Below, in pieces: positions 1-8,805 of a stretch of 64,000 nucleotides of DNA. This stretch comes from Paraburkholderia tropica. GTDB lineage: Bacteria > Pseudomonadota > Gammaproteobacteria > Burkholderiales > Burkholderiaceae. Under the pieces are notes generated by a model. The model worked only from the letters and a program-made list of their open reading frames with translations, was not told where the DNA came from and did no database searches. Position numbers and translations under genes: made by a program. Where the stretch lies: positions 62,001 to 126,000 of the forward strand of contig NZ_CAJZAR010000054.1 in the NCBI RefSeq assembly GCF_914484835.1, written 5' to 3'. The number at the start of each line of letters is the position of its first letter. The first letter of the stretch is position 1.

Positions 1-1
1 A

Positions 2-412
2 CGCGGCCTCGTGCGCCATATCGGCCTGTCGAACGCGACGGCGAAACAGGTCGCCGACGCCGAGCGCATCGCGCCCATCGTCTGCGTGCAGAACCACTAC
101 AACCTGGTCAATCGCGCCGACGACGCCTTCCTCGACGCGCTCGCCGCACGCGGCATCGCGTGGGTGCCGTTCTTTCCGCTCGGCGGTTTCTCGCCGATCC
201 AGTCGACGGCGCTCTCGGACATCGCGCAATCGCTCGACGCCACGCCGATGAACGTCGCGCTCGCCTGGCTGCTGCATCGCGCGCCGAATATCCTGCTGAT
301 TCCGGGCACGTCGTCGCGCGCGCATCTGCGTGAGAATTTGCGCGCGCAAGACCTCGTACTCAGCGCGGACGTGCTGGCGAAACTCGACGCGATCGGCAGC
401 ACCGCCGGCTGA
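2..412 (+). CDS. Aldo/keto reductase, C-terminal part (5' end outside window)
   Basis: The reading frame is open from base 2, so the start lies upstream of the window. The visible 136 residues show the C-terminal half of an aldo/keto reductase TIM barrel: a HIGLSN strand, a QNHYNLVNR strand typical of the family, a WVPFFPLGG strand and the late VALAWLLHRAPNILLIPGTS segment that contacts NADPH phosphate. The catalytic Asp/Tyr/Lys/His tetrad is in the missing half. These enzymes reduce aldehydes or ketones with NADPH in the cytoplasm; the substrate cannot be told. An internal GTG at 11 lies mid-domain and is not a credible start. Confidence 0.9.
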   Translation, partial: RGLVRHIGLSNATAKQVADAERIAPIVCVQNHYNLVNRADDAFLDALAARGIAWVPFFPLGGFSPIQSTALSDIAQSLDATPMNVALAWLLHRAPNILLIPGTSSRAHLRENLRAQDLVLSADVLAKLDAIGSTAG

Positions 413-506
413 CACGATTGGCCCGCACGCGCGTGGGCGCACGCGGGTATGCGCCTTGCGTTCGATACGGTGGCAGCGCGATGTTGCGCGAAACCGGAGG
501 ACGGCG

Positions 507-965
507 ATGGACGGGCGGCGTGTCGTAATCATGCGCAGGGCGCGGATTGGCATCGCGATGATGACCGCCTGCGCGGCGTCGTTCGGCGGCGCACTCGATG
601 CGCACGCCGCCGGGAAATTCGACGGCGCCTGGCACGTCACACTCAACTGCGCGACGACGCCCACGCCCGATCACGCAGTTAGTTATACGTATCAATTTCC
701 CGCCACGGTGGTGGAAGGCGTGCTGCACGGCGAACATGGCGCGAAGGAGCAAGGCGGCTGGCTCGCGCTCGACGGCAAGATCGAACCCGACGGCGTCGCC
801 ACGCTCGTGGCGAATGGGCTGACGAATTCGCCTGAGCATGCGCTCGGGCATCCGTCGCCGCGCACGCCGTATTCGTACCAGGTCAGCGCGCATTTCGACG
901 CGGCGTCCGGCAGCGGTCAGCGAACCACGGCGCGGCAGTGCGATTTCGTGTTCGTGAAGTCTTGA
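507..965 (+). CDS. Small secreted protein of unknown function
   Basis: A 152-residue protein. The ATG at 507 is chosen because GGAGG lies at 496-500; a second ATG at 531 would shorten only the signal region. The N-terminus has an arginine-rich stretch, a hydrophobic segment and a DAHAAG signal-peptidase-like site near residue 35, so the roughly 117-residue product is probably periplasmic or secreted. The mature part starts with a FDGAWHVTLNC strand and carries a second Cys near the C-terminus, which could form a disulphide. The pattern suggests a small beta-rich fold. I do not recognise the family and give no function. Confidence 0.7.
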   Translation: MDGRRVVIMRRARIGIAMMTACAASFGGALDAHAAGKFDGAWHVTLNCATTPTPDHAVSYTYQFPATVVEGVLHGEHGAKEQGGWLALDGKIEPDGVATLVANGLTNSPEHALGHPSPRTPYSYQVSAHFDAASGSGQRTTARQCDFVFVKS

Positions 966-1012
966 AGGCGTGAAGGCGTGAAGTCGTGAAGCGCCGATGC
1001 GGCCCGCGCCCA

Positions 1013-1042
1013 TAAAAAAACCGCGGTCCAAAGACCGCGGTT
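1013..1042 (-). terminator. Rho-independent terminator of the small minus-strand gene
   Basis: AACCGCGGTC (1019-1028) and GACCGCGGTT (1033-1042) form a perfect 10-bp stem with a CAAA loop. The run of A at 1014-1020 becomes a U tract on the minus strand, so it terminates transcription arriving from the gene at 1125-1349. Confidence 0.9.
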
Positions 1043-1124
1043 CATGAGCGCTCATCATCACGCGTCGCGACCTGTCACTCGCTTTCACACCCGAAAGCGC
1101 ACGCTGAACAGATCACGCCAAACA

Positions 1125-1349
1125 TCAAGCCGCGGGCGTGTCGCCGGCGTCGGCCTGCTGCGTGCCGTCGTCGGCGGCCTTCTCGTCTTCCTTCTTTTCG
1201 ACGAGGTTCTCAAGCGCCCCCGCGCCCTCGAAGCCCGCGACCGCGGCTGCCGCCTTCGTCAGAAAGCCCGCGTCCGGATCGACCTTCTCAGCCGCTTCAA
1301 CCGCGGCCACCGCACCCGCCACTTCACCCAACTTGTCCAGAATGCCCAT
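1125..1349 (-). CDS. Small conserved-looking acidic protein, unknown function
   Basis: A 74-residue protein starting MGILDKLGEVAGAV. The start at 1349 is supported by a GGAGGGG ribosome-binding site just upstream on the minus strand (about 1354-1360); the frame stays open further upstream without a comparable site. The sequence is rich in Ala, Glu and Lys, with an amphipathic helical N-terminal half and a charged, low-complexity C-terminal tail (EKKEDEKAADD). There is no signal peptide or membrane segment, so it is probably cytoplasmic. It is monocistronic with its own strong terminator at 1013-1042. I do not recognise a domain. Confidence 0.65.
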   Translation of the reverse strand: MGILDKLGEVAGAVAAVEAAEKVDPDAGFLTKAAAAVAGFEGAGALENLVEKKEDEKAADDGTQQADAGDTPAA

Positions 1350-1567
1350 TTGACCCCTCCGGTTTGCTCGATTGCCGATCCCTGCTTCTTGCCTGTCGAG
1401 GCGCGGGCCGCACACGCACTCCGTTGCCGCCGCACCTTTCTCTCGTTGCTCGCACCGCACTCGCCAAGCGTCGGCGGTTTGATGCATTCTGGGCGCGGCC
1501 AACCGGCATAGCAATCATAAATCGCCTTGTTTAACAATGGTTAACGGTTCAATCTGCATACGAAATA

Positions 1568-1596
1568 TTGCCCGCCGTCAAAGTGATGCCTATACT
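1568..1596 (+). promoter_or_regulatory. Sigma-70-type promoter for a candidate small RNA
   Basis: TTGCCC (1568-1573) and TATACT (1591-1596) are separated by exactly 17 bases and match the sigma-70 consensus at 4/6 and 5/6 positions. The predicted start is about 1603. No convincing coding frame follows before the terminator at 1633-1660. Confidence 0.5.
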
Positions 1597-1602
1597 GGAT
1601 TC

Positions 1603-1660
1603 GTCTCCTCTATGTCTCCATCGACATGGTTCAAGCCCGCCTTGATCGCGGGCTTTTTTC
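1603..1660 (+). ncRNA. Candidate small regulatory RNA, about 58 nt, two hairpins
   Basis: Predicted transcript between a good sigma-70 promoter and a strong intrinsic terminator. Its 5' end is C/U-rich (CTCCTC at 1605-1610). A short hairpin follows: ATGTC at 1612-1616 pairs with GACAT at 1623-1627, leaving TCCATC in the loop. The terminator stem comes next. Exposed CUCC/UCC stretches next to a Rho-independent terminator are common in small RNAs that pair with ribosome-binding sites, so an Hfq-type trans-acting RNA is plausible. It could instead be the leader of the LysE-type gene 109 bases downstream, but the terminator argues against read-through. Confidence 0.45.
1633..1660 (+). terminator. 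Rho-independent terminator
   Basis: AAGCCCGC (1633-1640) pairs with GCGGGCTT (1648-1655) around a 7-base loop and runs into a T tract at 1654-1659. It is oriented for the plus strand, where the only preceding candidate transcript is the small RNA. Confidence 0.85.
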
Positions 1661-1768
1661 TTTTGGGCCGCCCGCTCGGGAATCGCCGCGCGAAGCCGGA
1701 CCCGCGTGACGCACGCGCACTGGCATAATCGACGTTTCGCCTGCTCAATTCTTACGTCCGCCTTCGCA

Positions 1769-2410
1769 ATGAACCTGCATACCTGGTGGCTGTTTCTCGC
1801 CACGGTCTTCGTCGTCTGTGCCATCCCCGGTCCCAACATGCTGCTGATCATGTCGCACGGCGCCCAGTACGGGCTGCGCCGCACCAGCGCGACGATGGGC
1901 GGCTGCCTGTCCGCGCTCGTGCTGATGCTCGCGGTCTCCGCCGCCGGGCTCGGCGTGTTCCTGCAAGCGTGGCCGACGATGTTCAACGTGCTGCGCTTCA
2001 TCGGCGCGGCTTACCTCGTGTATCTGGGCGTGAAGGCCTGGGGCGCGCCGGTCGAGCAAAACGCCGCCGACGAGGCCGAAGCCGAGGCGCTCGCCGCCCG
2101 CCCCGCGCGCTCGCCGGGCGCGCTGTTCCGCAACGGCTTTCTCGTCGCCAGCAGCAATCCCAAGGCGATCCTGTTCGCGGCCGCGCTGCTGCCGCAATTC
2201 ATCGACGCGAGCCGCCCGACGCTGCCGCAGTTCGGCGTGCTGGTGGCGACCTTCGCGGTCTGCGAGGTGAGCTGGTATCTCGTCTATGCGGGCTTCGGCA
2301 CGCGCATCGGCGCGACGCTCAAGAGCCGCCGCGTGGCGAAGGCGTTCAATCGCGTGACGGGCGGCGTGTTCGTCGGCTTCGGCGCGATGATGGCGCTGAT
2401 GCGGCAGTGA
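1769..2410 (+). CDS. LysE/RhtB-family amino-acid exporter
   Basis: A 213-residue inner-membrane protein. The start at 1769 (MNLHTWWLFLATVFVVCAIPGPN) puts the family's hallmark first helix with its IPGPNMLL motif at the N-terminus. An upstream in-frame ATG would add an unlikely 21-residue polar tail. Five to six hydrophobic segments are visible, and the central NGFLVASSNPKAILFAAALLPQF block is typical of LysE/RhtB/ArgO transporters, which export amino acids or derivatives by proton exchange. The gene is monocistronic and converges on the porin gene. The substrate cannot be inferred. Confidence 0.88.
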   Translation: MNLHTWWLFLATVFVVCAIPGPNMLLIMSHGAQYGLRRTSATMGGCLSALVLMLAVSAAGLGVFLQAWPTMFNVLRFIGAAYLVYLGVKAWGAPVEQNAADEAEAEALAARPARSPGALFRNGFLVASSNPKAILFAAALLPQFIDASRPTLPQFGVLVATFAVCEVSWYLVYAGFGTRIGATLKSRRVAKAFNRVTGGVFVGFGAMMALMRQ

Positions 2411-2539
2411 AAGCGATACGGGCGGCGCGCGGAGCGGGTGCGGGAAGCATCGTCGCCTTGCACGCCACCCTCATGGCGAACGCCTGAGGCTTCGCTGGCA
2501 TAGCAACGTCCGCGATCCACGACGCCGCCATGCCGCCGC

Positions 2540-3646
2540 TTAAAAGTTATGCAGCAGGCCGATGCGCGCATTCCCCTGCCAGCTCACCTGCGAGGGCGCG
2601 AAGTCGTAAGCCGTGACGGGATCGACGCCCGACGATGCCTTCAGATAGTCGACCGACGCATAAACCTGCGTGCGCTTCGACAAGCTGTAATACGCGCCGA
2701 GGCTCACCTGATGCCACTTGTGGCCCTCGAAGCGCGTATGTTGATAAGCCAGCGCGGTCAGCAGCGCGGGCGTCGCCTGCCACGTCGCCCCGCCCTCGTA
2801 CACCTGCATCACCGTCGCGTCGCCCTGATACTTGAGGCGCGTATTCGTCATGTTCGCAATCAGCGAAACATTGCCGATCGCGTAGCTCGCGCCGATACCC
2901 AAGGTCCCCAGCGAGTCGATCGCGAACGACTCCTGCACCGGCGTCACCACGTCGCCCTCGCGCGTCACGACGGTCCGGCCCATGAAGCTGCGCAAGCCCA
3001 TCGCCGCGTAAGGATCGAAGGTCGTGCCCGCGAGATACGTATAGGTCACCGCCGCCGTGAACGGCCCGTGATCGTAGAAGACGCCGCTGCTCCACGCACT
3101 GCCCTTGTGGAATTCACCCGCCGTATTGCTGAACGCGTACATCGCGATCGCCGACAAGCCATGAAAGTCGGGCGAGCGGTATTTCACCGAATTGTCGAGA
3201 CGGTCGCCGAGTGTCCGGTCGAGATCGCCCTGGTGGAACCCGTAGCCTGACGCGATCGCGGCCACGTTATAGTCCCAGGCAAAGTCGGTCGTCGCGTCGT
3301 ACTGGCGGCCGAACGTGAGCGTGCCGTAAGACGAGCTCAGGCCCACATAGGCTTGCCGCCCGAACATCAGGCCGCCCTGCCCGAGCGAACCGTTGTCGAG
3401 GCTGAAGCCGTTTTCGAGTTTGAATACCGCTTTCATCCCGCCGCCGAGATCCTCCGAGCCGTCGAGCCCCCAACGGCTGCCGCGATACACCCCGCTTTCC
3501 ATGCGGACGTTATGCGCTCCGCCCTCGTTATTCACGACCGTGATGCCTTCGTCGAGGATGCCGTACAACGTCACCGAGCCCTGCGCATGGGCGAGCCCCG
3601 TCATCGACGCCGCGGCTGCCGCGGCGAACGCCATCTTGCCTCTCAT
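2540..3646 (-). CDS. Trimeric general porin (operon-terminal)
   Basis: A 368-residue outer-membrane porin of the Burkholderiales OmpC-like family. It has a signal peptide ending GLAHAQ, a mature start GSVTLYGILDEGITVV, the YRGSRWGLDGSEDLGGGMKAVFKLENGF block and a C-terminal aromatic residue (LLHNF) needed for BAM-dependent assembly. A GGGGAAGG-like site precedes the ATG at 3646. Only 39 bases separate it from the amidohydrolase gene upstream, so it is probably the last gene of the IclR-headed operon and may admit the operon's substrate. The porin at 25988 is a paralogue with the same architecture. Confidence 0.93.
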   Translation of the reverse strand: MRGKMAFAAAAAASMTGLAHAQGSVTLYGILDEGITVVNNEGGAHNVRMESGVYRGSRWGLDGSEDLGGGMKAVFKLENGFSLDNGSLGQGGLMFGRQAYVGLSSSYGTLTFGRQYDATTDFAWDYNVAAIASGYGFHQGDLDRTLGDRLDNSVKYRSPDFHGLSAIAMYAFSNTAGEFHKGSAWSSGVFYDHGPFTAAVTYTYLAGTTFDPYAAMGLRSFMGRTVVTREGDVVTPVQESFAIDSLGTLGIGASYAIGNVSLIANMTNTRLKYQGDATVMQVYEGGATWQATPALLTALAYQHTRFEGHKWHQVSLGAYYSLSKRTQVYASVDYLKASSGVDPVTAYDFAPSQVSWQGNARIGLLHNF

Positions 3647-3685
3647 TGCCTTCCCCTTCGCTGTTGTAAAAAGTGTGTGCGCCTC

Positions 3686-4708
3686 TCAGGCGAGGGCATC
3701 CAGAAATGCGAGCAGTGCGTCCTCGATCGCGCCGGGGTGATAGCCGCCCTCCTGCACGATCACGGTGGGCAACGCCTGCGCCTTCACGAGCCGCGCGATC
3801 CGCGCGTAAGCCGCGCTCGTCACGTCGAATGGCGAGAGCGGGTCGTCGCCGTGTGCGTCCCAGCCCGCCGCGATGACGAGCGCCTGCGCACCGAATGTCC
3901 GCGCGCGCTCGAACAAGGCGGCGACGGCCGCGACGAAGGTGTCGTCGTCTGCGCCCGCAGGCAGTGGAATGTTCAGATTCGCGCCGAGGCCCGCGCCTTC
4001 GCCGCATTCATCCGCCGCGCCGCTGAAGAACGGAAACGTGTCGCGCGGATCGGCGTGGGCCGAAGCCGTGAGCACATCGCCGCGCGCGTAGAAGATCGAC
4101 TGCGTACCGTCGCCGTGATGCATGTCGAAGTCGATGATCGCCACACGCTCGACGCGCTCGCGCAGGCGCGCCGCCGCGATCGCCGCGTTGTTGAAGAAGC
4201 AGTAGCCCGATGCGCGGTCGCGCTGCGCGTGATGACCGGGCGGTCGGCACAGCGCGAGCGCGAGCGTCTCGCCCGCGAGCACGGCATCGGCGGCAGCGAC
4301 GGCGGTCTGCGCCGACCAGTACGCGCCCTCGAATGTCCCCTTTCCAATCGGACAACTCAGGTCGCCCATGAAGATGCCGGCCTGGGCGAGCACCGGCAGT
4401 GCGGCGCGCTCGCGCACGCTGGCGCGCGACGGCGGAAACACATTGGGAATCACGTCGCCGCTTGCGTCGTCGGTACGCCAGCGCAACCACGCATCCCGCA
4501 CGAACTCGACGTAGTCGGCGTCGTGTATGGCGAGAATCGGCGCGAGTCCGGCGTCCGTGGGTTCGCTGGCGATGCAGCTTGCGCGCTCCAGCGCACGCAG
4601 CAGGCACGCAACGCGCTCAGGGTTTTCATGCGCTGGAGTAAAGCGCCCGCGATAAAACGAGCGGCTCGGCATATGACCCGTCTGCCTTGGCGAATAGAAG
4701 GCTTTCAT
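3686..4708 (-). CDS. Histone-deacetylase-family acetylpolyamine amidohydrolase-like enzyme
   Basis: A 340-residue zinc hydrolase of the arginase/deacetylase fold. I use the start at 4708 (MKAFYSPRQTGH); an upstream in-frame ATG would add ten residues. Family motifs are intact: PPGHHA (His159/His160), DFDMHHGDGT (Asp195 and His197 as zinc ligands), GWDAHGDDPL (Asp284) and the catalytic Tyr in EGGYHPG (Tyr323). Bacterial members of this type remove acetyl groups from acetylputrescine, acetylcadaverine or acetylspermidine. Its place between an aldehyde dehydrogenase and a porin, below a spermidine/putrescine-type ABC importer, supports action on an N-acylated amine. The exact acyl donor is inference. 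Confidence 0.88.
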   Translation of the reverse strand: MKAFYSPRQTGHMPSRSFYRGRFTPAHENPERVACLLRALERASCIASEPTDAGLAPILAIHDADYVEFVRDAWLRWRTDDASGDVIPNVFPPSRASVRERAALPVLAQAGIFMGDLSCPIGKGTFEGAYWSAQTAVAAADAVLAGETLALALCRPPGHHAQRDRASGYCFFNNAAIAAARLRERVERVAIIDFDMHHGDGTQSIFYARGDVLTASAHADPRDTFPFFSGAADECGEGAGLGANLNIPLPAGADDDTFVAAVAALFERARTFGAQALVIAAGWDAHGDDPLSPFDVTSAAYARIARLVKAQALPTVIVQEGGYHPGAIEDALLAFLDALA

Positions 4709-4743
4709 TAAATTCGGATACCTGAATAGTGTCGGCAAAAAAA

Positions 4744-6213
4744 TTACGGCAAGGATTCGAACTGCGTGATAAAGCGCGTAGCGAGATAGCCATCGAACGT
4801 TTCGCTACCGCCTTCACTGCCGTAGCCGCTGTCGTGCAGGCCGCCGAACGGCGTTTCCGGCAAGGCCAGGCCGAAGTGATTCACGCTCACCATGCCCGCT
4901 TTCAGCCGACGCGCCGTATGTTGCGCATGCGCCGCCGATCGCGTGAACACATAGGAGGCAAGGCCGAACGGCAGCGCGTTCGCCGCCTCGATCACGCCGT
5001 CGACGCTGTCGAATGGCACCACGGCCGCGAGCGGGCCGAACGGCTCCTCTCGCATGACGCGCGCCCGGCTCAAGTCGCCGCACAGCACGGTCGGCGCATA
5101 GAAATGGCCGCGCTCGCGCAGTCGCGTGCCGCCCGTCGCAAGCGTGGCGCCTTCAGCGAGCGCGTCGTCGACGAGACTCTGCATTGCGTGCACGCGGCGC
5201 GCATGGCACAGCGGGCCCATCTGTACGCCAAATTCGTCGCCAACACCTACGCGCGTGCTCCGCATCGCCTCGGTGAAGACGTCGACGAACCGCGCATACG
5301 CAGGCCGCTCGACGTAAAAGCGCGTCGGCGAAATGCAGACCTGCCCCGCGTTGCGCAGCTTCTGCACCGCGAGCGCGCGTGCGCAGACGTCGATGTCGGC
5401 ATCGGCGAACACGAGCACGGGGGCATGCCCGCCCAGTTCCATCGTCGAGCGCTTCATGTGACGGCCCGCGAGCGCCGCAAGCTGCTTGCCGACTTCGACC
5501 GAGCCGGTGAACGAGACCTTGCGCACCACGTCGTCGGCAATCAGCCGCGCGGACAATACCGGCGGCCGTCCCCACAGCAGGTTCAGACAGCCGTCGGGCA
5601 AGCCCGCTTCCTGCAATGCGCGGGCGAGCGCCACCACGGCCGAAGGCGCCTCCTCCGGCCCCTTGAGCACGAGCGTGCAGCCCGCGCCAAGCGCCGCGCA
5701 CACCTTGCGCACCGCCTGGCTGAACGGAAAATTCCATGGCGTAAAGGCGACGCACACGCCCACAGGCTCGCGCACGACGCGCTGATGCACACGCACGTCG
5801 CGCGAGGGAATCTCGCGTCCGTAAATGCGGCGGCACTCCTCCGCATGCCAGAAGATGTGATCGGCGGCGAAGCGCACTTCAGCCAGCGCCTCGTCGAGCG
5901 GCTTGCCTTGATCGCGCACGATGTTCACCGCGATGTCCGCGGCGGTTTCGAGTACGCGCTCGCCGAATCGGCGCAGCACACGCGATCGTTCGTAGGCCGA
6001 AGTGTCCCGCCACGGCGCGAATGCCCGTTGCGCTGCGGCGAGCGCAGCGCTCACGTCGGCATCGTCGGCGTGCGGCAGCCAGCCGATCGCGCGCTCCGTC
6101 GCGGGATCGAACACCTCCTCGCCTTCGCGCGCGTCCGTCTTCCATTGCCCGTCGATAAACAGCGCGAGCGTTTCGTAGGGCGATGGGTGAAGCACGCGTT
6201 CAGAAGTCGACAT
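4744..6213 (-). CDS. NAD(P)-dependent aldehyde dehydrogenase
   Basis: A 489-residue aldehyde dehydrogenase. Visible are the TPWNFPF coenzyme motif (Asn161), Lys184, the general base Glu259 in MELGGHAP and the nucleophile Cys293 in NAGQVCIS. The C-terminal GMVSVNHFGLALPETPFGG block resembles succinate-semialdehyde and amino-aldehyde dehydrogenases. It overlaps the upstream aminotransferase gene by 14 bases, so the two are translationally coupled. The natural reading is that it oxidises the aldehyde made by that transaminase, for example 4-aminobutanal or 3-aminopropanal to the amino acid. The chemistry is secure; the substrate is inferred from context. Confidence 0.93.
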   Translation of the reverse strand: MSTSERVLHPSPYETLALFIDGQWKTDAREGEEVFDPATERAIGWLPHADDADVSAALAAAQRAFAPWRDTSAYERSRVLRRFGERVLETAADIAVNIVRDQGKPLDEALAEVRFAADHIFWHAEECRRIYGREIPSRDVRVHQRVVREPVGVCVAFTPWNFPFSQAVRKVCAALGAGCTLVLKGPEEAPSAVVALARALQEAGLPDGCLNLLWGRPPVLSARLIADDVVRKVSFTGSVEVGKQLAALAGRHMKRSTMELGGHAPVLVFADADIDVCARALAVQKLRNAGQVCISPTRFYVERPAYARFVDVFTEAMRSTRVGVGDEFGVQMGPLCHARRVHAMQSLVDDALAEGATLATGGTRLRERGHFYAPTVLCGDLSRARVMREEPFGPLAAVVPFDSVDGVIEAANALPFGLASYVFTRSAAHAQHTARRLKAGMVSVNHFGLALPETPFGGLHDSGYGSEGGSETFDGYLATRFITQFESLP

Positions 6214-7603
6214 GGCCGCGCTCGCGTGCGTAGACCAGCGCGTCGTCGAGCGCGCGTTCGATACGTCCGATCAGATCGTCGATCTGCGTTTCGCCGATGA
6301 TCATCGCGGGGCACAGGCTCAGCGTGTCGCCGAGCGCGCGCGTGATGACGCCGTGCGTGCGCGCGCGCTGGCCCGCGAACGCGGCCACGCCCGCCTCCGG
6401 CGCGAAGTTCTCGCGCGTGTCCTTGTTGCGCACGAATTCGAGCCCTGCCACGAGTCCGCTCACGCGCGCTTCGCCGATCAGCGGATGCGCGCCCAGCCGC
6501 GCAATGCCCCGCTCGAAACGCGGCGTCACTCGCCGGACGTGGCCGACGATATCGCGCTCCTCGTAAATCTTCAGCGCTTCGAGCGCCACGGCCGCCGCAA
6601 CCGGATGACCGCCATACGTGAAGCCGTGCGAGAACGAACCGAGCTTCGCACTCTGCGCGACGAGCACACGCTCGATCTTCTCGTTGATGAGCAGCGCCGA
6701 GATCGGCATATAAGCGGCCGAAAGCTGCTTGGCCACGCTGATCATGTCCGGTTCGATGCCGAACGTCTGCGAGCCGAACCAGTTGCCCGTGCGCCCGAAG
6801 CCGCAAATCACTTCGTCGGCGACCAACAGGATGTCGTACTTGCGCAGCACCGCCTGCACTTTTTCGAAGTAGGTCTTCGGCGGCACGATCACGCCGCCCG
6901 ACACCATCACTGGCTCCGCGAAAAACGCCGCCACGGTGTCCGGGCCTTCGCGCAGAATCAGCGCTTCGAGCTCGTCGGCGCAGCGGCTCGCAAAGGCCTC
7001 CTCGCTCTCGCCCGGCAGACCGTTGCGATAGTAATGCGGGCACAGCGTGTGCAGAACGCCCTGAATCGGCAGATCGAAATCGCGATGATTGAGCGGCAGC
7101 CCCGTGAGACTCGCCGATGCCACGGTCACGCCGTGATAGGCACGCAGCCGCGAAATGATTTTCTTCTTTTGGGGACGGCCGATCGCGTTGTGGTAATACC
7201 AGATCAGCTTCACGGCGGTGTCGTTGGCTTCGGAACCGGAGTTCGCGAAGAAGGCTTTCGCCATTGGCACGGGCGCGAGCGCCAGCAGCTTTTCGGCGAG
7301 TTCGATCGTCGGCGCCGTCGATTTGTGCGCGAACGAATGATAGAACGGCATCGCGCGCATCTGGCGCACGGCGGCTTCCACGAGACGTTCCTCGCTGAAA
7401 CCCAGGCCCGCGCAAAAGAGACCGGCCAGGCCTTCGATATAGCGGTTGCCCTGCTCGTCGATCACATGAATGCCGTCGCCGCCGGTGATGACGTGCGCGC
7501 CCACGGTTTCGTGCAGGCTCAGGTTCGTGTAGGGATGCAGCAGGTGCGCGGCGTCGCTGCGTTGGAGCGCGCTTTGCGCGAGCGTTTCGTGAGGGGCGTT
7601 CAT
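6200..7603 (-). CDS. Class III PLP-dependent aminotransferase (omega-amine/putrescine type)
   Basis: A 467-residue fold-type I transaminase. I use the start at 7603 (MNAPHETLAQ); an upstream ATG at 7660 would add 19 residues. Key features are NSGSEAND (PLP phosphate binding, about 121-128), the Asp of VADEVICGFGRTG (Asp263) and the Schiff-base Lys292 in SVAKQLSAAYMP. Length and motifs match the family with putrescine/spermidine:pyruvate, beta-alanine:pyruvate and taurine:pyruvate transaminases. It follows the ABC ATPase gene by 69 bases and overlaps the aldehyde dehydrogenase gene. Together they form a transamination-then-oxidation route for a terminal amine. Confidence 0.92.
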   Translation of the reverse strand: MNAPHETLAQSALQRSDAAHLLHPYTNLSLHETVGAHVITGGDGIHVIDEQGNRYIEGLAGLFCAGLGFSEERLVEAAVRQMRAMPFYHSFAHKSTAPTIELAEKLLALAPVPMAKAFFANSGSEANDTAVKLIWYYHNAIGRPQKKKIISRLRAYHGVTVASASLTGLPLNHRDFDLPIQGVLHTLCPHYYRNGLPGESEEAFASRCADELEALILREGPDTVAAFFAEPVMVSGGVIVPPKTYFEKVQAVLRKYDILLVADEVICGFGRTGNWFGSQTFGIEPDMISVAKQLSAAYMPISALLINEKIERVLVAQSAKLGSFSHGFTYGGHPVAAAVALEALKIYEERDIVGHVRRVTPRFERGIARLGAHPLIGEARVSGLVAGLEFVRNKDTRENFAPEAGVAAFAGQRARTHGVITRALGDTLSLCPAMIIGETQIDDLIGRIERALDDALVYARERGHVDF

Positions 7604-7672
7604 ACGCAATTCCTTTTTTACTTCGCTAAAACAGGGAGATTCGATCGATGCGGACAGCACGCGCCAGTGGCG

Positions 7673-8737
7673 TCACACCACCACGTGCAGATCCGATGAC
7701 TTCCAGCCCACCGCGCAGCGCGCGCCGGGTGCCAGTTCGCGCGCCTCAGGACCCCGCACGCGCACGCGCAAGGCGGTGTCGTCGCAACGGCCGCTCAGCA
7801 GCACGCTGTCGCCATAATTGACCATCGTTTCGATCAGCAACTGGCGCTGCACGTCGCACTGATTGCGCGTGACCGCTTCGCCGCAATGAATCATCTCGGG
7901 ACGTAACAGCACGTCGACCTTCGCGCCCGGCGCGGCGTCGAAGCGCTTGCGGCCGGTGAAGTCGCCGCCCGGCAGCGCGAAGCGCCCTTCGCCGAGCGCG
8001 TGGCCCTCGAACAGATTGCTGTCGCCGACGAACGACGCAACGAAGCGCGTCGCCGGTTCGAAATAGACTTCGTCGGGCGTGCCGATCTGCTCGATACGGC
8101 CCGCGTTGAAGACCGCGATGCGGTCGGACATCGTCATCGCTTCGGTTTGATCGTGCGTCACGTAGATCATCGTCACGCCAAGATCTCGGTGGATGCGTTT
8201 GAGTTCGATCTGCATGTGCTCGCGCATCGCCTTGTCGAGCGCGCCGAGCGGTTCGTCGAGCAGCACCACGTCGGGTTCGAACACGAGCGCGCGAGCGAGC
8301 GCCACGCGCTGCTGCTGGCCGCCCGACAGCGCCGCAGGATGACGCGACGCGTAAGCGCCCAGACCGACCATCTCCAGCGCGGTCATCACGCGGCGCTTTT
8401 TCTCGGCCTTCGCCACGCCGCGCATGCGCAGCGGAAACGCGACGTTATCGGCCACGCTCAGGTGCGGAAACAGCGCGTAGTTCTGGAACACCATGCCGAT
8501 GTTGCGCGCATAGGCCGGCACGTTGTCGATCGCGCGTCCGGCGATGCGGATAGCACCGGAACTGGCGTGCTCGAAGCCGGCGATCATCATCAGCGTGGTG
8601 GTCTTGCCCGAGCCGGACGGCCCGAGAAAAGACACGAACTCGCCGGGCTGAATGTCGAGCGATACGCGATCGACGGCGCGATGCTGACCATCGTAGGTCT
8701 TGCTGACCTGATCGAGCGTGAGGGAGCGGGCTTGCAT
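7673..8737 (-). CDS. ABC importer ATPase, spermidine/putrescine (PotA/PotG) type
   Basis: A 354-residue ATPase. It has Walker A GPSGSGKTTT near residue 40, the Q-loop FQNYALFPH, signature LSGGQQQRVALARAL, Walker B VVLLDEPLGALD, the switch His in YVTHDQTEAM and a C-terminal TOBE-like beta domain. The MIYVTHDQ/EQIGTPDEVYFEP block is characteristic of the Pot/Fbp/Pst-like group that serves spermidine, putrescine and related cations. It energises the two permeases encoded immediately upstream in the operon. Confidence 0.93.
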   Translation of the reverse strand: MQARSLTLDQVSKTYDGQHRAVDRVSLDIQPGEFVSFLGPSGSGKTTTLMMIAGFEHASSGAIRIAGRAIDNVPAYARNIGMVFQNYALFPHLSVADNVAFPLRMRGVAKAEKKRRVMTALEMVGLGAYASRHPAALSGGQQQRVALARALVFEPDVVLLDEPLGALDKAMREHMQIELKRIHRDLGVTMIYVTHDQTEAMTMSDRIAVFNAGRIEQIGTPDEVYFEPATRFVASFVGDSNLFEGHALGEGRFALPGGDFTGRKRFDAAPGAKVDVLLRPEMIHCGEAVTRNQCDVQRQLLIETMVNYGDSVLLSGRCDDTALRVRVRGPEARELAPGARCAVGWKSSDLHVVV

Positions 8738-8805
8738 GGGGACCTCAACGAATAAAGGGCAAACAGCTTTGAATCAGTCTTTGGAGCGAGCTTCGAATCG
8801 GCGCT

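Noticed and set aside
1537..1728. Plus-strand frame running through the 1633-1660 hairpin
   Set aside because: It would translate a strong terminator and has no ribosome-binding site; the small-RNA explanation fits better.
3353..4711. Long plus-strand open frame of about 450 codons opposite the porin and amidohydrolase genes
   Set aside because: It is rich in Arg and His with no domain and mirrors two clear minus-strand genes; such antisense frames are expected in high-G+C DNA.
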